This document shows positions 42,787 to 52,933 of a stretch of 64,000 nucleotides of DNA, in pieces. The stretch is from Sepioteuthis lessoniana (Eukaryota; Mollusca; Cephalopoda; Myopsida; Loliginidae), in NCBI GenBank assembly GCA_963585895.1, contig OY757904.1, forward strand, positions 20,950,217-21,014,216, read 5' to 3'. The translations under genes were made by a program, and so were the position numbers. How positions within the stretch are numbered: position 1 is the first letter of the stretch; every line of letters starts with the position of its first letter. A model generated the notes under the pieces. The model did no database searches. It saw only the letters and a list, made by a program, of their open reading frames with translations, and was not told the DNA's origin.

Positions 42787-43498
42787 ACGAGGATCATTAA
42801 ATAAGTTTCCAGACGTTTTTTCGTATGGGCACTTTTATTGATAGTACACACATGAAACTCTAGTCCCTATCGAAGTAATCTCCTCCGGCTGCAGTGCACT
42901 TATTGTAACGTTCCAACAACTTCTGGAAGGCCCCATGGAAATCTTCTTGTGTGAGCGTGTCAATGACCTTCGTCACAGCTTCTTTCATCTCCTCAATTGT
43001 CTCATAACGACACCCTCTGAGCTTAGAGAATAACCAATTGTCACAGGGAGCAAGGCCTGGACTAAAGGGAGGGTGGGGATCTGTCTTGATGCCCATCTCG
43101 GTCAAATAGTCTGTGACAAGGATGGAGTTGTAGACTCGCGCATTATCCTGGTGGAAATGCCACTAACCCGATTTGAAGAGTGCTGGCCTCTTCTGACGGA
43201 ATCTCTTCCTGAAATCCCTTAAAAGCTCAACATAGTAACCCTAACCCTAACCCTTTGGCCAATCAACTCTGGTGTATTGACTTCCTTACTCCTTCCACAC
43301 CTCTCATCATCCCTCACAGACTCCCTGCCTTCCTTGAATCTATTATGCCACTCAAAAACTCATGCTCGATTCATGCAAGATGGTCGAAAAGCAGTCTGAA
43401 GCATTCCATACGTTTCTGTGGCATTTTTTCCAAGTTTAAAACAGAATTTTATTGCATATCGTTCTTCTAAAGTGTCCTCAGGTCCAGGTTGCATTTTT
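42787..43498 (-). pseudogene. Mariner transposase with central deletion
   Basis: Minus strand, from the right: LEERYAIKFCFKLGKNATET (N-terminal helix-turn-helix), FEWHNRFKEGRE-like and DDERCGRSKEVNTPELIGQ, then a telomere-like filler (43239-43255), then YYVELLRDFRKRFRQKRPALF, HFHQDNARVYNS (second catalytic Asp), HPPFSPGLAPCDNWLFSKLRG (third catalytic Asp) and the C-terminus ending YFDRD. The region with the first catalytic Asp, about 150 codons in full-length relatives, is missing. A stop sits before WHFHQDN. The left terminal sequence gaggatcattaaataagttt begins at about 42788. Dead, though it could be mobilised only if both ends were intact, and the right end was not found. Confidence 0.85.
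43239..43255 (-). repeat. Telomere-like (CCCTAA)n filler
   Basis: aaccctaaccctaaccct on the plus strand, nearly three TTAGGG units, placed exactly at the internal deletion joint of the mariner gene. Confidence 0.85.
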
Positions 43499-43698
43499 GA
43501 AATTCACCAGCTGTGACCATCAAGCTTTAGTAAGGTGTATTCCAATTGCTGCTCTAGCTGTTCCTTTGAAGCAGAAATCATAAATATTGGTCAGTCATCT
43601 CATAACATGTATAGCAGTAACATACTGAATTTTCAAGAGTCTACGCCAATTTTAAATGCCTGTACAAAAAAAATCTGGGATCTTATTGAATGCACCAC

Positions 43699-43699
<1 letters not shown>

Positions 43700-43729
<30 letters not shown>

Positions 43730-43795
43730 TGAAGAGAATTTGACATTAAATAACTATGAAGGATTGATATGCCATGAAATGAAATAACCTAACCG
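43700..43795 (+). repeat. (TATG)n followed by a lone shared tail
   Basis: (TATG)8 at 43700-43731, then ttgacattaaataacta...ggattgatatgccatg at 43742-43785: the SINE-A/Rep-E tail without any body. Probably an extreme 5' truncation. 43500-43699 shows only mariner leader and unassigned DNA. Confidence 0.7.
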
Positions 43796-43799
43796 AACA

Positions 43800-44310
43800 A
43801 TATCTTCCCTAATAAAATAGGATATGATAAAAAAAAATACCAAGCGTATTAAGGAGATTATAACAATTAATGATTATGCCTGGAAGTAGAATTATGTATT
43901 CTGAAATAAAATGTTGAAGTGCACTGATTCCTAAATGTAAGCATGTTAACAAATTATTTATGTGTGTCATTTACCACGTCATTGATTTCCATATATATTT
44001 TACTTGTATTTCACTGTTCGGATTTTTGTCACGTGAACAAACATCATGCAACGTATCAAATTTATTCAACCCTTAAACACGGTTGATTACCAATTGTTTT
44101 TCTATTTCCGTCAGATGTTTATGTGATTCACGTGGAACTTTAAGAATCGGATTTTAAGCATAAATAATTTAGATAATTTAGGTTTTACGTCATGTTAAGT
44201 GGAAGAATGTGCCGATAGCGACGCATGTAGTTTGATCACGGATCTCCAGTTAACAAACACAACTGTTGAAATGGATTGAGGTATTAGGGTCACGTGACTA
44301 GAAATAGATG
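43800..44310. other. No gene seen
   Basis: AT-rich; nothing recognised. Confidence 0.65.
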
Positions 44311-44312
44311 TA

Positions 44313-44815
44313 TATATCATCATCATCATATCGTGCCGTTAGCACGGATATCTCTTACCCTCTCTCGCCACTTCTCCTTATCGTTCATCGCCTCCGGGAG
44401 GTCTTCAGGGCTACATCCCGTATCCTCACATAGCTTCTGAATGTATGTTCGAGCTGGTCGTCCTGCTTTTGCTCGGCCATATGTGCGGATCAATAGGAGT
44501 ACACCACTTATGAGCTCGTCCCTGCTTCTCCAGCTGTGTCCTGCATGTCTGGTTCGTCTAACTTGGCAGGTGGCCGTATAGTTGCCGCCAGGACTTGTTC
44601 AATATTGCTCGCAACATTCTTGTGTAATTGCCGTCTAGCTTCTTCTCTAGCCGTTTAGTTAGCGTCCAAGTAGTGCATCCATACAGCAGTATCGATACGA
44701 CAGCTGCCTGGAAGAAACTGCGTTTCATTTTATCGGTCAGATTTCCACATGATCGATAGCCTATCGATAGCTGTCCATGCCTTCGTTAGCCGTGTGTCGA
44801 TGTCTTTTTCTCTTT
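44313..44815 (-). mobile_element. LINE-J 3' end (minus), best preserved
   Basis: Minus frame from about 44570 to 44330: RRTRHAGHSWRSRDELISGV, YGRAKAGRPARTYIQKLCED, TGCSPEDLPEAMNDKEKWRE and RVRDIRANGTI before a stop, then the (ATG)n tail at 44318-44330. Upstream the frames carry stops. It defines the LINE-J carboxy-terminus for the other copies. Confidence 0.88.
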
Positions 44816-45113
44816 TTTTTTCAGTGTCTCATCAACCGAAAAAGATGTATATATAAACCAATCAAACAGAGGTTTGATGAGACGAGTGAAGTGTGAAACG
44901 TAGCATTTCAAGTTAGTATTGAATTAAGATTCCATACTCAGTATTTGGCATTGAACGTGAGTGAAGAGATTTAAAAAAGTGTCACCCAAAGTTACCCTTC
45001 ACACGGAATATTATAAAAGTAGTTTCGAACATTATAAAACGTCTACTCTGACATACTCGCACCAAGCACCTTTTATGCAATTTTCATATTTGCATTTTAT
45101 CTTTTATAATTAT
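44816..45113. other. No gene seen
   Basis: AT-rich; nothing recognised. (TA)9 follows at 45114-45131. Confidence 0.6.
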
Positions 45114-45206
45114 ATATATATATATATATATGAAGAGTAAATAAAGGATTGTAATCCGACAATATGTAGAAAAACTGATAACAACGATCCAAGTGGAAGG
45201 AATGGT

Positions 45207-45281
45207 TTATTAACGGGTCGACACTATAGCGTTTCGGTTCTACTGAACCATCATCAGGACCATGAGGGGTGATATTAATAA
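45207..45281 (-). ncRNA. Hammerhead ribozyme motif, Penelope-like type
   Basis: On the minus strand the core reads CUGAUGA (45257-45251), stem II GGUUC-AGUA-GAACC (45249-45236), GAAA (45235-45232), a short stem III CGC-UAUA-GUG (45231-45222), then GUC (45222-45220) with cleavage expected after C45220. Stem I pairs GGUC (45261-45258) with GACC (45219-45216), and can extend through an internal loop by UUAUUAA (45281-45275) with UUAAUAA (45213-45207). An extra U (45250) lies between CUGAUGA and stem II, unlike the textbook consensus. Type I hammerheads with very short stem III are known from Penelope-like retroelements; this link is family knowledge, and no Penelope protein is seen here. Confidence 0.72.
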
Positions 45282-45358
45282 CTTTAAGTTAACGATGGAT
45301 GTTTAGAAATGTGAAATACAAAACCCTAGGGGAAAATATGTATAGTAAGAAAAAGTTG

Positions 45359-45420
45359 GCTGTTTAACTGGCGAATTGACGTAATTTAAACATCAAACGC
45401 TGATTCGCCAGTTAAACGGC
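45359..45420. other. Perfect 15-bp (18-bp with one wobble) hairpin
   Basis: GTTTAACTGGCGAAT (45362-45376) and ATTCGCCAGTTAAAC (45403-45417) are exact complements around a 26-base loop; gct/ggc extends the stem with one T-G wobble. Lies 78 bp from the hammerhead and may belong to the same element. Confidence 0.9.
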
Positions 45421-45439
45421 TTGACAATGAAGCTCTAAT

Positions 45440-46740
45440 ATAGTTGGTTTACACTACTTAAATTGCAACCAGGCCATTATTGAGGAATTCTCATTTGCTA
45501 CACAACTGGAAATAGATACCAAAGGTTTAACAATTTTCAAGACAGTTGAGGATTTTTCGATGAAAGAAATACCTTACTAATGTATTTAAAAGTATCTTAC
45601 TAATGCATTAAAATAAGTATTTTACTAATGTCATTACATGTACAATTGATGATGCATCTTCGATTGAACTTCAGTATGGATTTTTATCCCATTTGAAAAA
45701 AGCAATTCCAAACATTTTTACGATCCACGGCATCATACATCATCAATATTTAGCTTGAAAGCATCTCAGTGATAGATTACATGATACTTTGCGAGGTTAT
45801 AATTAAAGTAGTGAATATAAGATTAAAACCCATTCCTTGAATACAAAAGTATTGCAACAACTTTGCCACGAAAATGAAGACGAATTTTAGCATCTTTTCT
45901 TAAAAAAACAAAGTTCAATAGCTTTTTAAAGGAAATAGTCTACGACCTTCAAGTGGCTTTGTGGAGGTGAATTCATTTAGTTATTTCCGTGGATATGCGT
46001 ACGTATTTTACGGGTATTGCTCTCAATATTATTTTCACCACAAATACAACACAAAACTTTACAATGAAATAGGACACAACGAACATTGAACAACAAACAA
46101 TTTAATATACATAAAACAGAATGTGAAAACAAATAAAAAAAACATGAGGTGTAAATGGCCTTTTGGAAAATAAAGTTTGGCAAGTTAGAAGAAAATAAAT
46201 TTGTTTACACGTGTGTGTATGTTTAGATGTTAACAGAGTCTGTAAATAAGTCGTTCTTACTTACATTAAGTTCATATCGTGTTTTATGATTGTGGTGACA
46301 GCGTGTCGCGTTGATGAAAGAAAGTTTTCCGGGTTTTTCTTATGAACGTGATGCGCGGCCATCAGTAGCTAGGTCATTAACTATGGCTGTGGAAGAAAAT
46401 GAATTTGCTTTACTGATTTAGTGACTTAGTGAATGACTTCTGACATGTGTGTTACTTACACCCTACTAGTGGATCAAAGAATCGTCCTAAAATTTTGGTG
46501 CGTAGGCATTTATTGACCAATCAGATTTGTATTTTACTATTTTATTTTAGAGCCTAAATATTTTCTGTTAATTGACTTCCGATCCTATTTTTCTAGAATG
46601 TTCTCATTCAATGTTTTTAGCTGATTGGTTGAAAAATATAAAAATGTAACTTAAATGCTAATGCAGTTTTGATCCTAAATTTCTAGAATGTTCTTATGTA
46701 TGTTTTTATTGCTTATTTTAAGACTAGAAAAAATGTGTAT
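45440..46740. other. No gene seen
   Basis: AT-rich. A weak 45-bp direct repeat around tttctagaatgttct occurs near 46590 and 46680. Nothing else recognised. Confidence 0.6.
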
Positions 46741-46744
46741 CCCA

Positions 46745-47465
46745 TAACATTTTAGATCTATTTTAGATCTTTTAGGTCAGTCGATAAAATGATCTGTATT
46801 TATCTTGAAAGCAAAAGAACTGATATAACATATCAAGTTAATATTTTTACCAAATTGAATAAAGTAAACATGGATCTGCAAGGACATAAGGAATGCCTTA
46901 TCAGGACAAAAGAAATAATAATAGCATTTATCAAGAAGAGAGTAATTTATAAAAACGATAAAAACTTTTATCAATTTCTATGTGTACAAGCATTGTAAGA
47001 AAACAGTTCTTATTAGGTGCAGATGTGAACTGCTATACTACTTGTCTTTAGGCAGTAGATATGCCGAAAATGTTTTAAGATCTTGATGAACCGAAAATCC
47101 CCGACTGGGTTATAAACTCATTTCAAGCTGATGAAAATGAGAGTGGGACAAAGCTACAGGATGAATTCATTGAGTGGCATTATGACATTAAATCGCAAGT
47201 CCTTTTTCATCTAGATGGCTATGAAGCATTCTAACCAAAGGAACCAAATAAACATCCTCAACTTTAGCAAGAAGTAAGTTTTGGCTTTTCAATCATCATC
47301 TGAGGTCAAAAGGGATTCAGTGGTATCTTACAATTCCTAACCAAGCAACTAAATAGATTTCAAATTACAAAAAGAAGAGACTTAAGACACTTTTTATCAA
47401 ATATTGAATCTGATATTATTAGAATATCAAAATCTCATCAAGCTCTGGGTAACCATTAGTTTTCT
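46745..47465 (+). pseudogene. hAT-type transposase-derived pseudogene (ZBED5/SCAND3-like)
   Basis: The open stretch 46789-46998 reads TYQVNIFTKLNKVNMDLQGH then KECLIRTKEIIIAFIKK, and FYQFL, which resembles the middle of ZBED5/SCAND3-like proteins derived from hAT transposases. After a gap, 47085-47455 in shifting frames reads EPKIPDWVINSFQ, GFS, LTKQLNRFQITKRRDLRHFL then NIESDIIRISKSHQ, the hATC dimerisation-type C-terminus. Stops and frameshifts separate the parts. The BED finger and catalytic residues are not visible, so this is a 3' remnant of a hAT element or of a retrocopy. Confidence 0.75.
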
Positions 47466-47469
47466 TTTA

Positions 47470-47790
47470 TGAATTGATTGTTTAAACACTGAATTGTACC
47501 ATCAGACTATTTTTTTTAACTTTTGAATTGTTAGAGCAAACTATAAAATTACCAGCATAGTTCCGGTAAAAAAAGACGGAATTATTTATCACATTGTTAT
47601 ATAAATCGTACAAATATTTATTATGTAAGTATTTACTTCATAACTTTTTTATTCGTTGGAAAATATCATTTTTTTATATCTTTCCTTTTATGTCAGTTAA
47701 ATATAACTTGGTAAAATAACTATCAAATATAATGACGGACGGCTGAAGTGCATATATTTAAGGAATTAAGGAAATTAACAAATACTTGTA
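47470..47790. other. No gene seen
   Basis: AT-rich. Confidence 0.65.
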
Positions 47791-47794
47791 CTTT

Positions 47795-47850
47795 TGTTGC
47801 TGGACCGATGAGAACGTCGACTGGGCGTCCTGCCCTTTGGGCTCTGTCGT
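47795..47850 (-). mobile_element. LTR end fragment (family 3)
   Basis: tgttgctggaccgatgagaa...gtcgactggg repeats the LTR end at 48482 (tgttgcggggccgataagaa...gtcgacccc). It lies on the far side of the gag fragment, as expected for the other LTR of the same deleted element. Confidence 0.6.
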
Positions 47851-47902
47851 TTAGTGACCTTCATCTCATTCAGTTATTTCTGAAGATCGGCCATCATTTC
47901 CT

Positions 47903-48448
47903 TCATGGCTTTAATTTCGTTTGTCGGTTGTGAATCCATCGATATTGGTGCCTGTACCGTGTTGATGTTGTGGGTGGAATGCGTAAACACCAAATCAGCG
48001 GAATCAGTAAGTCGTCCAGTGTGGTAGCTCGAGACGTCGGAGCGATTATTTGTGTGACCGATGGTGGCAGTCGTAGGACTGTCTTAGAGCCATTTTTTGA
48101 GCCCAATTGACTCTTCATATTTCGTAAAAGTTGGGCTGGTGTTCTGTCTCCTCTTGTGACGTTCTGAAGGACGTCTATGATTCGTTCTTCGTCCGAGCGG
48201 CCCGTACGTTTAAGTATCATGATTTTGAGGTAATCGTACGGGTTCTGCTTCGGGAGTACCGTGAGATCAGCTATCCTGCTCGTGACGTCTGGTGGCAACT
48301 TCTTCATCCAGTTACCCACTTTGATCCTTTGGGATTTTACCCTCAGCATGAGGAGGATGGTTTGTTGAAACCAAGCTTGTACGCCAGGGAGGTATGTCGG
48401 TAAAGTCACGTTTGTCATTGATGTGTCTGCTTGGCCACTTTCCTCCAT
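47903..48448 (-). pseudogene. gag: Ty3-type gag fragment
   Basis: An open minus frame of 181 codons. LPTYLPGVQAWFQQTILLML resembles the start of the capsid-like domain in Ty3-type gag proteins, and PPDVTSRIADLTVLPKQNPY then DYLKIMILKRTGRSDEERI follow the same pattern of helices. The last 60 or so residues are not gag-like, and protease, polymerase and integrase are absent; an LTR end appears only 50 bp further on. The start Met at 48446-48448 lies about 30 bp after a plausible primer-binding site (48471-48480, tggtgaccc on the minus strand). A structural capsid role is inferred from family only. Confidence 0.7.
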
Positions 48449-48481
48449 TGCTCAAGCTGTACTCACCTTTGGGTCACCACT

Positions 48482-49330
48482 TGTTGCGGGGCCGATAAGA
48501 ACGTCGACCCCGCAAATTACTTTGTGGTTGTTAAGCGTGTGAGTAATTGACAGTCAAAGAACAATGAAGAGAACAAAGGCGAGATTACAGAATAACAAAT
48601 GAAAATTTATTCGTCGTAGGTTACATAATCGTCGTTATTAGTAAAGTTCAATTGATATGTGTCGTCACTGTTGGTGGGATCAGCTGGATGATCGATGTGA
48701 TAGATGGTATGGTCGTAGTTGGTAGAGTCAGCTGGATGATCGATATTCGTAGTCAGCCGGTATGGTCGTCGCCGTAATTGGTGTGTCGTTGTTGTTGGTG
48801 AGCTGAGACTATCGTGCCTGAGCTCTGCAAAGTCGAGCGAACAGACAGGGTAACCGTGGCTAAGATTGCCGTACCTTTGCGCTGCGAAGCCGAGCAAAGA
48901 GACAGAGAAACCGTGGCCAAGATTGCCGTATCTTAGCGCTGCGATGCCGAGCGAACGGACAGGGAACCGATAGCTAAGACTATCACACCTTCGCTCTGCG
49001 AAGTCGAACGAACGAACGAACGAACGAACAGGGAAACCGACCGAAATGGTTAAGACCGGGTGGTCTTAGTGTCTTCTTCGTGTTTGCTTCCAGGCTGCCT
49101 TGACAAGCTCGTGAGAACTGTCAGAGATACTCCAACACAAAGGATGGAGACTTCTAATGGTCCTTAAAAAGACCTTTTCACATGTCTATGTATAAGTGAG
49201 GCGAATAAGACCACGAGATGAAGGATTACGCCATAAGAGCTTCGCTACGAGTTAATGTGCTTGCCTTCTGACTGCTGAAATGGGCTTGTTTATACAGAGC
49301 GAAAGCTGTTGCACGTTACAGAGCCGCGTG
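48482..49330 (-). mobile_element. LTR of family 3, outer border uncertain
   Basis: On the minus strand it ends ...CCCCGCAACA, two bases before a primer-binding-like TGGTGACCC. The last 32 bp fold as ttgcgggg...ccccgcaa. It holds the 57-bp tandem repeat at 48822-49040 and a 45-bp-type repeat at 48650-48760. The left end (U3 start) and target duplication were not located, so the 49330 border is a guess. Confidence 0.5.
48822..49040. repeat. 57-bp tandem repeat, about 3.8 copies
   Basis: gctctgcaaagtcgagcgaa-type units begin at 48822, 48879, 48936 and 48993, a constant 57-bp period. The last copy is expanded by a (CGAA)n run at 49005-49028. Confidence 0.88.
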
Positions 49331-49653
49331 GACAGAGAATTCGTCTATATAAAAAAAATACAAGTGGAAATACAGTCCTTCTTTAACCTGAGATAGGTTT
49401 CGAAAGATAATCCACTTTATTTTCGAAAGACGAGCACTATTAATGTTGTAGAAATGTTGATTTTTTTTCTTTCTCCGCAGTTACGGATGGTTTCATCCTT
49501 TCCGGTTGTAGCCGGATGTAGCGTTTTTAAGGGTTTTTGGTTGATCTGATTTGTTTATGTTTTTCGACGGGTCACGACACTTTTATTGGGGAAGACACAC
49601 TTTGATTATTTTTAATTAGTTAAACACTGACTTCCAGTGATAAATAACAATAT
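49331..49653. other. No gene seen
   Basis: AT-rich; nothing recognised. Confidence 0.55.
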
Positions 49654-50342
49654 GTGACGTGGCATAAATATTTATCCCAGAACGGAAGTTTATTTTTCGC
49701 ACGTGTGAAGTCGGGGCAGTCTGGCACTTGATCCCTCGCAAAATAAGTCCTAGTTAAGATTCCCTTTTTGGGCGTAGGGGAACTGGCAGATAATGTGGGG
49801 GTTAACTTGGGGCTAGACTGACTGCCGCTGGCGAGGGGTTTCCATTTTTCCCTTTACACACACCCACCAGACCACTTCGTCTTCCTACCCCTAGTATAAT
49901 GGAAGATATGGGTCTCTAGGTTTAGATATAATATTATTATTTATCGTAGTCGACAATTCCAATTTCTCGTGTAATATTTTTAAAGGCGAATAGGACATTT
50001 AGCGAGAATAAATTAAAGCGAATGAAGCTGAAAAGTAACATGCAAAAGAAGGCAATTCGATAGGCAAACAACATAATGAATAAATTTCGACACGAGGGGA
50101 CATCTAAAATATAATAAGGTTTTTAATACGTGCTGACACAGACAACTATTAAGGTGTCGGCTATGTTCCCAGCAGACAATACCAAATACAAATGTCTCTC
50201 TTTCGTTTTCTTTTCTCTCTTTTCTGTCTTTTCTCTTGAACCTTGAGAAGGTAGAAAAGTCCATTCAGATGTTTAGAGTTCATGAAATGAATCTTTTCAT
50301 TCTTTTCTCCATGCATATAATTCTTTATTCTTCTTTCTTTAG

Positions 50343-50380
<38 letters not shown>

Positions 50381-50949
50381 ACTGCAATACTTAAGAAGGG
50401 TGGAGGGAGAAAACGGTTTTAAGGTTTACTTAGCTTCTTCGACGGGTTTCTTCTGAGAGCATCTTCTTTAACAGGCTAGTGGGATTCTGTAGAGCTCAGC
50501 TTGAAGGCATCTGTTATCTCCTATCCAAGAACTCTGTTTCTGTTTCTTCGCCCGGAGTTTTGGCATGAGATTAGCCCGTCCTTTCACGGCGACCTCCGTC
50601 CTAAAAACTGAATTCTTTATCCCTATTTCCTCTGACGGAAGGGGAACTACTTTCGCTTTACGGTTCTGGCCAATCACCTGGCCTCTTTCTTCTTCCTCAC
50701 CCTGTCAGGCGATTCATTCAGGCTACTATACTGACCTTTATGTTCCCTTCTCCATCCAACCAACTTGGGGTTACGGAGTTCAGATAGCTTGACCTCGATT
50801 CGTTACTTCCTTTAACAGGCAGGCCGAGGAGTTTACCTACATTCCTTATTCCTCCTTTTAACGGTCAGTCTTTGAGGCCTGTTAATTCAAACACAGAAGG
50901 GTAGGGGACATTTCTTATTTCTCTCCTCTCAGTGGGAGACCACTTGACA
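49654..50949 (-). mobile_element. Diverged solo LTR of the 51-kb Ty3 family
   Basis: Same terminal word gtgacg... and ...cttgaca, and the same internal order: cgcacgtgtgaag, ggcacttgatccc, aataagtcct, actggcagat-like, cacacacccaccagac, and a closing gcccg-gagtttt...ccaatcac-tggc block. About 1296 bp, longer than the 1036-bp LTRs at 51-56 kb. A (GA)17 run lies at 50344-50377. No convincing target duplication. Confidence 0.78.
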
Positions 50950-51312
50950 CAATGAATGAAAAGCATTAATAAGTTTCGAAATTTTTTTTTTTTCAAGCTT
51001 TATCAATGATTAATCATTATGACTTATTTTATTTTATTTGAGCATACTGGTGTCGACACTTTATGCAAGATTAATTGATTATTTAAATATATCGTTTACA
51101 TTTTTTTAATTATTTCAAATTAGTTTTTGACGTTTTTTAACTTTACGAACGTTCAGGAAAAGTTAAGAACAAGTTATTTCTAATCTGAAAATTTTGTTGT
51201 TGTCAGTTTATGTTACGTTTAACATTGAAAATGTATCGTTAATTGTCGCTGCATTATTCTTGATCAGAAATATAACGCTACCAACATGTGTTAACATAAC
51301 ATCTGAAATTTG
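50950..51312. other. No gene seen
   Basis: AT-rich. Confidence 0.65.
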
Positions 51313-51317
51313 ATATT

Positions 51318-52353
51318 GTGACGGCAAATTGACTAAAATCCCAAAACGGAACTTTATTTTCGCACGTGTGAAGACGGGGCAGGTTGGCACTTGATCCCCT
51401 ACAGAAATAAGTCCTGTTCAGAGTTCTTTTCTCAGGCAGATAAGAACTGGCATATTACGTGAGGGAATAATTTAGGGCCAGACTGGCCACCGCTGGCAAA
51501 GGGGTCCAAAATTTCACACTATCACACACCCACCAGGCCGCTAAACTTCTTTCCCTTAGATAATAGAAGAATACGGGCCTATAGGTCTTAGTTGTAATAA
51601 TATTAATGTTGTTGTAGTAGTCGGCAACTCCGGTTTCCCGTGTGATACTTTAGGAATTAATAGGACAGTTTTAAGCAAGATAATATAAGGCGAATAGAAG
51701 CTGAAAGGAAAGCATGGAATAATAACATAGACCACATGGTAAAATGAGAATACGTAGGTTCTTTACTACGGTTATATATATATATACGTTCAAAATGTCA
51801 AAGATATATAATAGGATAGTCCATGAATATAAATGTCTTTTCCTGGCTTTTATCCCTTTTCAAATTGAGAGAGAGAGTGGTAAACAAAATTTGAGTGTAA
51901 AGGAAAAATGTCCCAAAGTTACTTATCTTATTTTTTTGACGGGGTTCCACTGGAGAATTTTTCTTTTTTCACGGGCTAATAGACTTTGTTCTGTTTTTAG
52001 TACTGGCTTGAAGGGATTTTGGAGTCCTTCGTGTCTCAGTCTTTTGTCTTTAGCCCGGAGTAAAATGGCTATCGTCCGTCTGCCACGAGCGTTGCTCAAA
52101 AAAACTACTTTTTTTGTATTTACTTCCGCTGAGGGGAAGGGAACCCCACTTCAGTTTAGGGTCCCCGCCAATCATTTGGCTTCATTTTCTCTTTCCCCTT
52201 CCGATGTCCGGCGACCCAAGGTCACTTAGGTGCGAACATCTGCGTGACCCACATTCTTTCCTAACAGTCACTTTTTGACTGCTAGATAATTTTAGTTCAA
52301 CGGGGGGAGAGTATCATTCTTACCTCTTCGTCTTCGTGAGCTATCACGTGACA
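51318..52353 (-). repeat. 3' LTR (left copy)
   Basis: On the minus strand it starts TGTCACGTGATA and ends TTTGCCGTCAC. An E-box-type CACGTG lies in the first 10 bases and again in the ttcacacgtgcg block near the end, next to an aataaa signal (about 51352-51357, complement), consistent with the R region. Confidence 0.95.
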
Positions 52354-52362
52354 CCTCCCCGC
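52354..52362 (-). promoter_or_regulatory. Polypurine tract
   Basis: GCGGGGAGG on the minus strand abuts the 3' LTR start. Plus-strand DNA priming site by position. Confidence 0.8.
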
Positions 52363-52933
52363 TTAAGAGAAGGAAGGGGATGAATAGAAATACCATAGAA
52401 AAAAAAAGGCAATTCGATTCACTGTTCTTTCTCCTTTTCTTTCACTTTTTTTTTTTTTTTACTTTACTTTTCTTTCGTCCCCTTTCTTCTTCACGCTTTG
52501 ACGAATTCTTTCCTTTTCCTTTTTTCGTCCTTCCTAATTTTCACTATAGGGGAAAACAATTTCTCTTCTCTTTCTTTCTCTCTCTCTCTCCCTTTTCTTT
52601 TTCTTTAATCTTTTTTTCCTTTCTTTCTTTTTCTCCCTCGGCTTTTGGCCGTATCATATTTCAAACCTTGAGGAGGTAACTCCCTTTTTCTTTCTTTCTT
52701 TCTTCGTCACTTTTGACGACTTTATAAGCTTAGTTATTAAGCTCTGGGGGAAGAAACTTCCTTTTCTTTTCTCTCTTTCCCCTCTCCGTCACTTGTTGAC
52801 GAACCACTTTCTCGTCCATCTCATATTTCAACATTGGGGACGAGAATTCCTCATTTCCTTTAGTTTCTCTCTCTCTCTTTCTTTCTCTCAACAACTATGA
52901 AAGAATATTCTGCTACTACATTTTCGTGGGGCG
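52363..52933 (-). other. Purine-rich non-coding tail of the element
   Basis: On the minus strand this is GA-rich and free of a long frame. It replaces the place where polymerase and integrase would lie. The imperfect word cgtcactt(t/g)ttgacgaa recurs at about 52705 and 52790. Confidence 0.8.

Noticed and set aside
43239..43255. Telomere or subtelomere boundary
   Set aside because: Under three hexamers, sitting inside a mariner gene; not an array.
51744..52229. 161-residue frame in the left LTR, repeated at 55672-56157
   Set aside because: It is duplicated only because the LTR is duplicated; it runs antisense to the element, contains low-complexity sequence, and resembles no protein I know.
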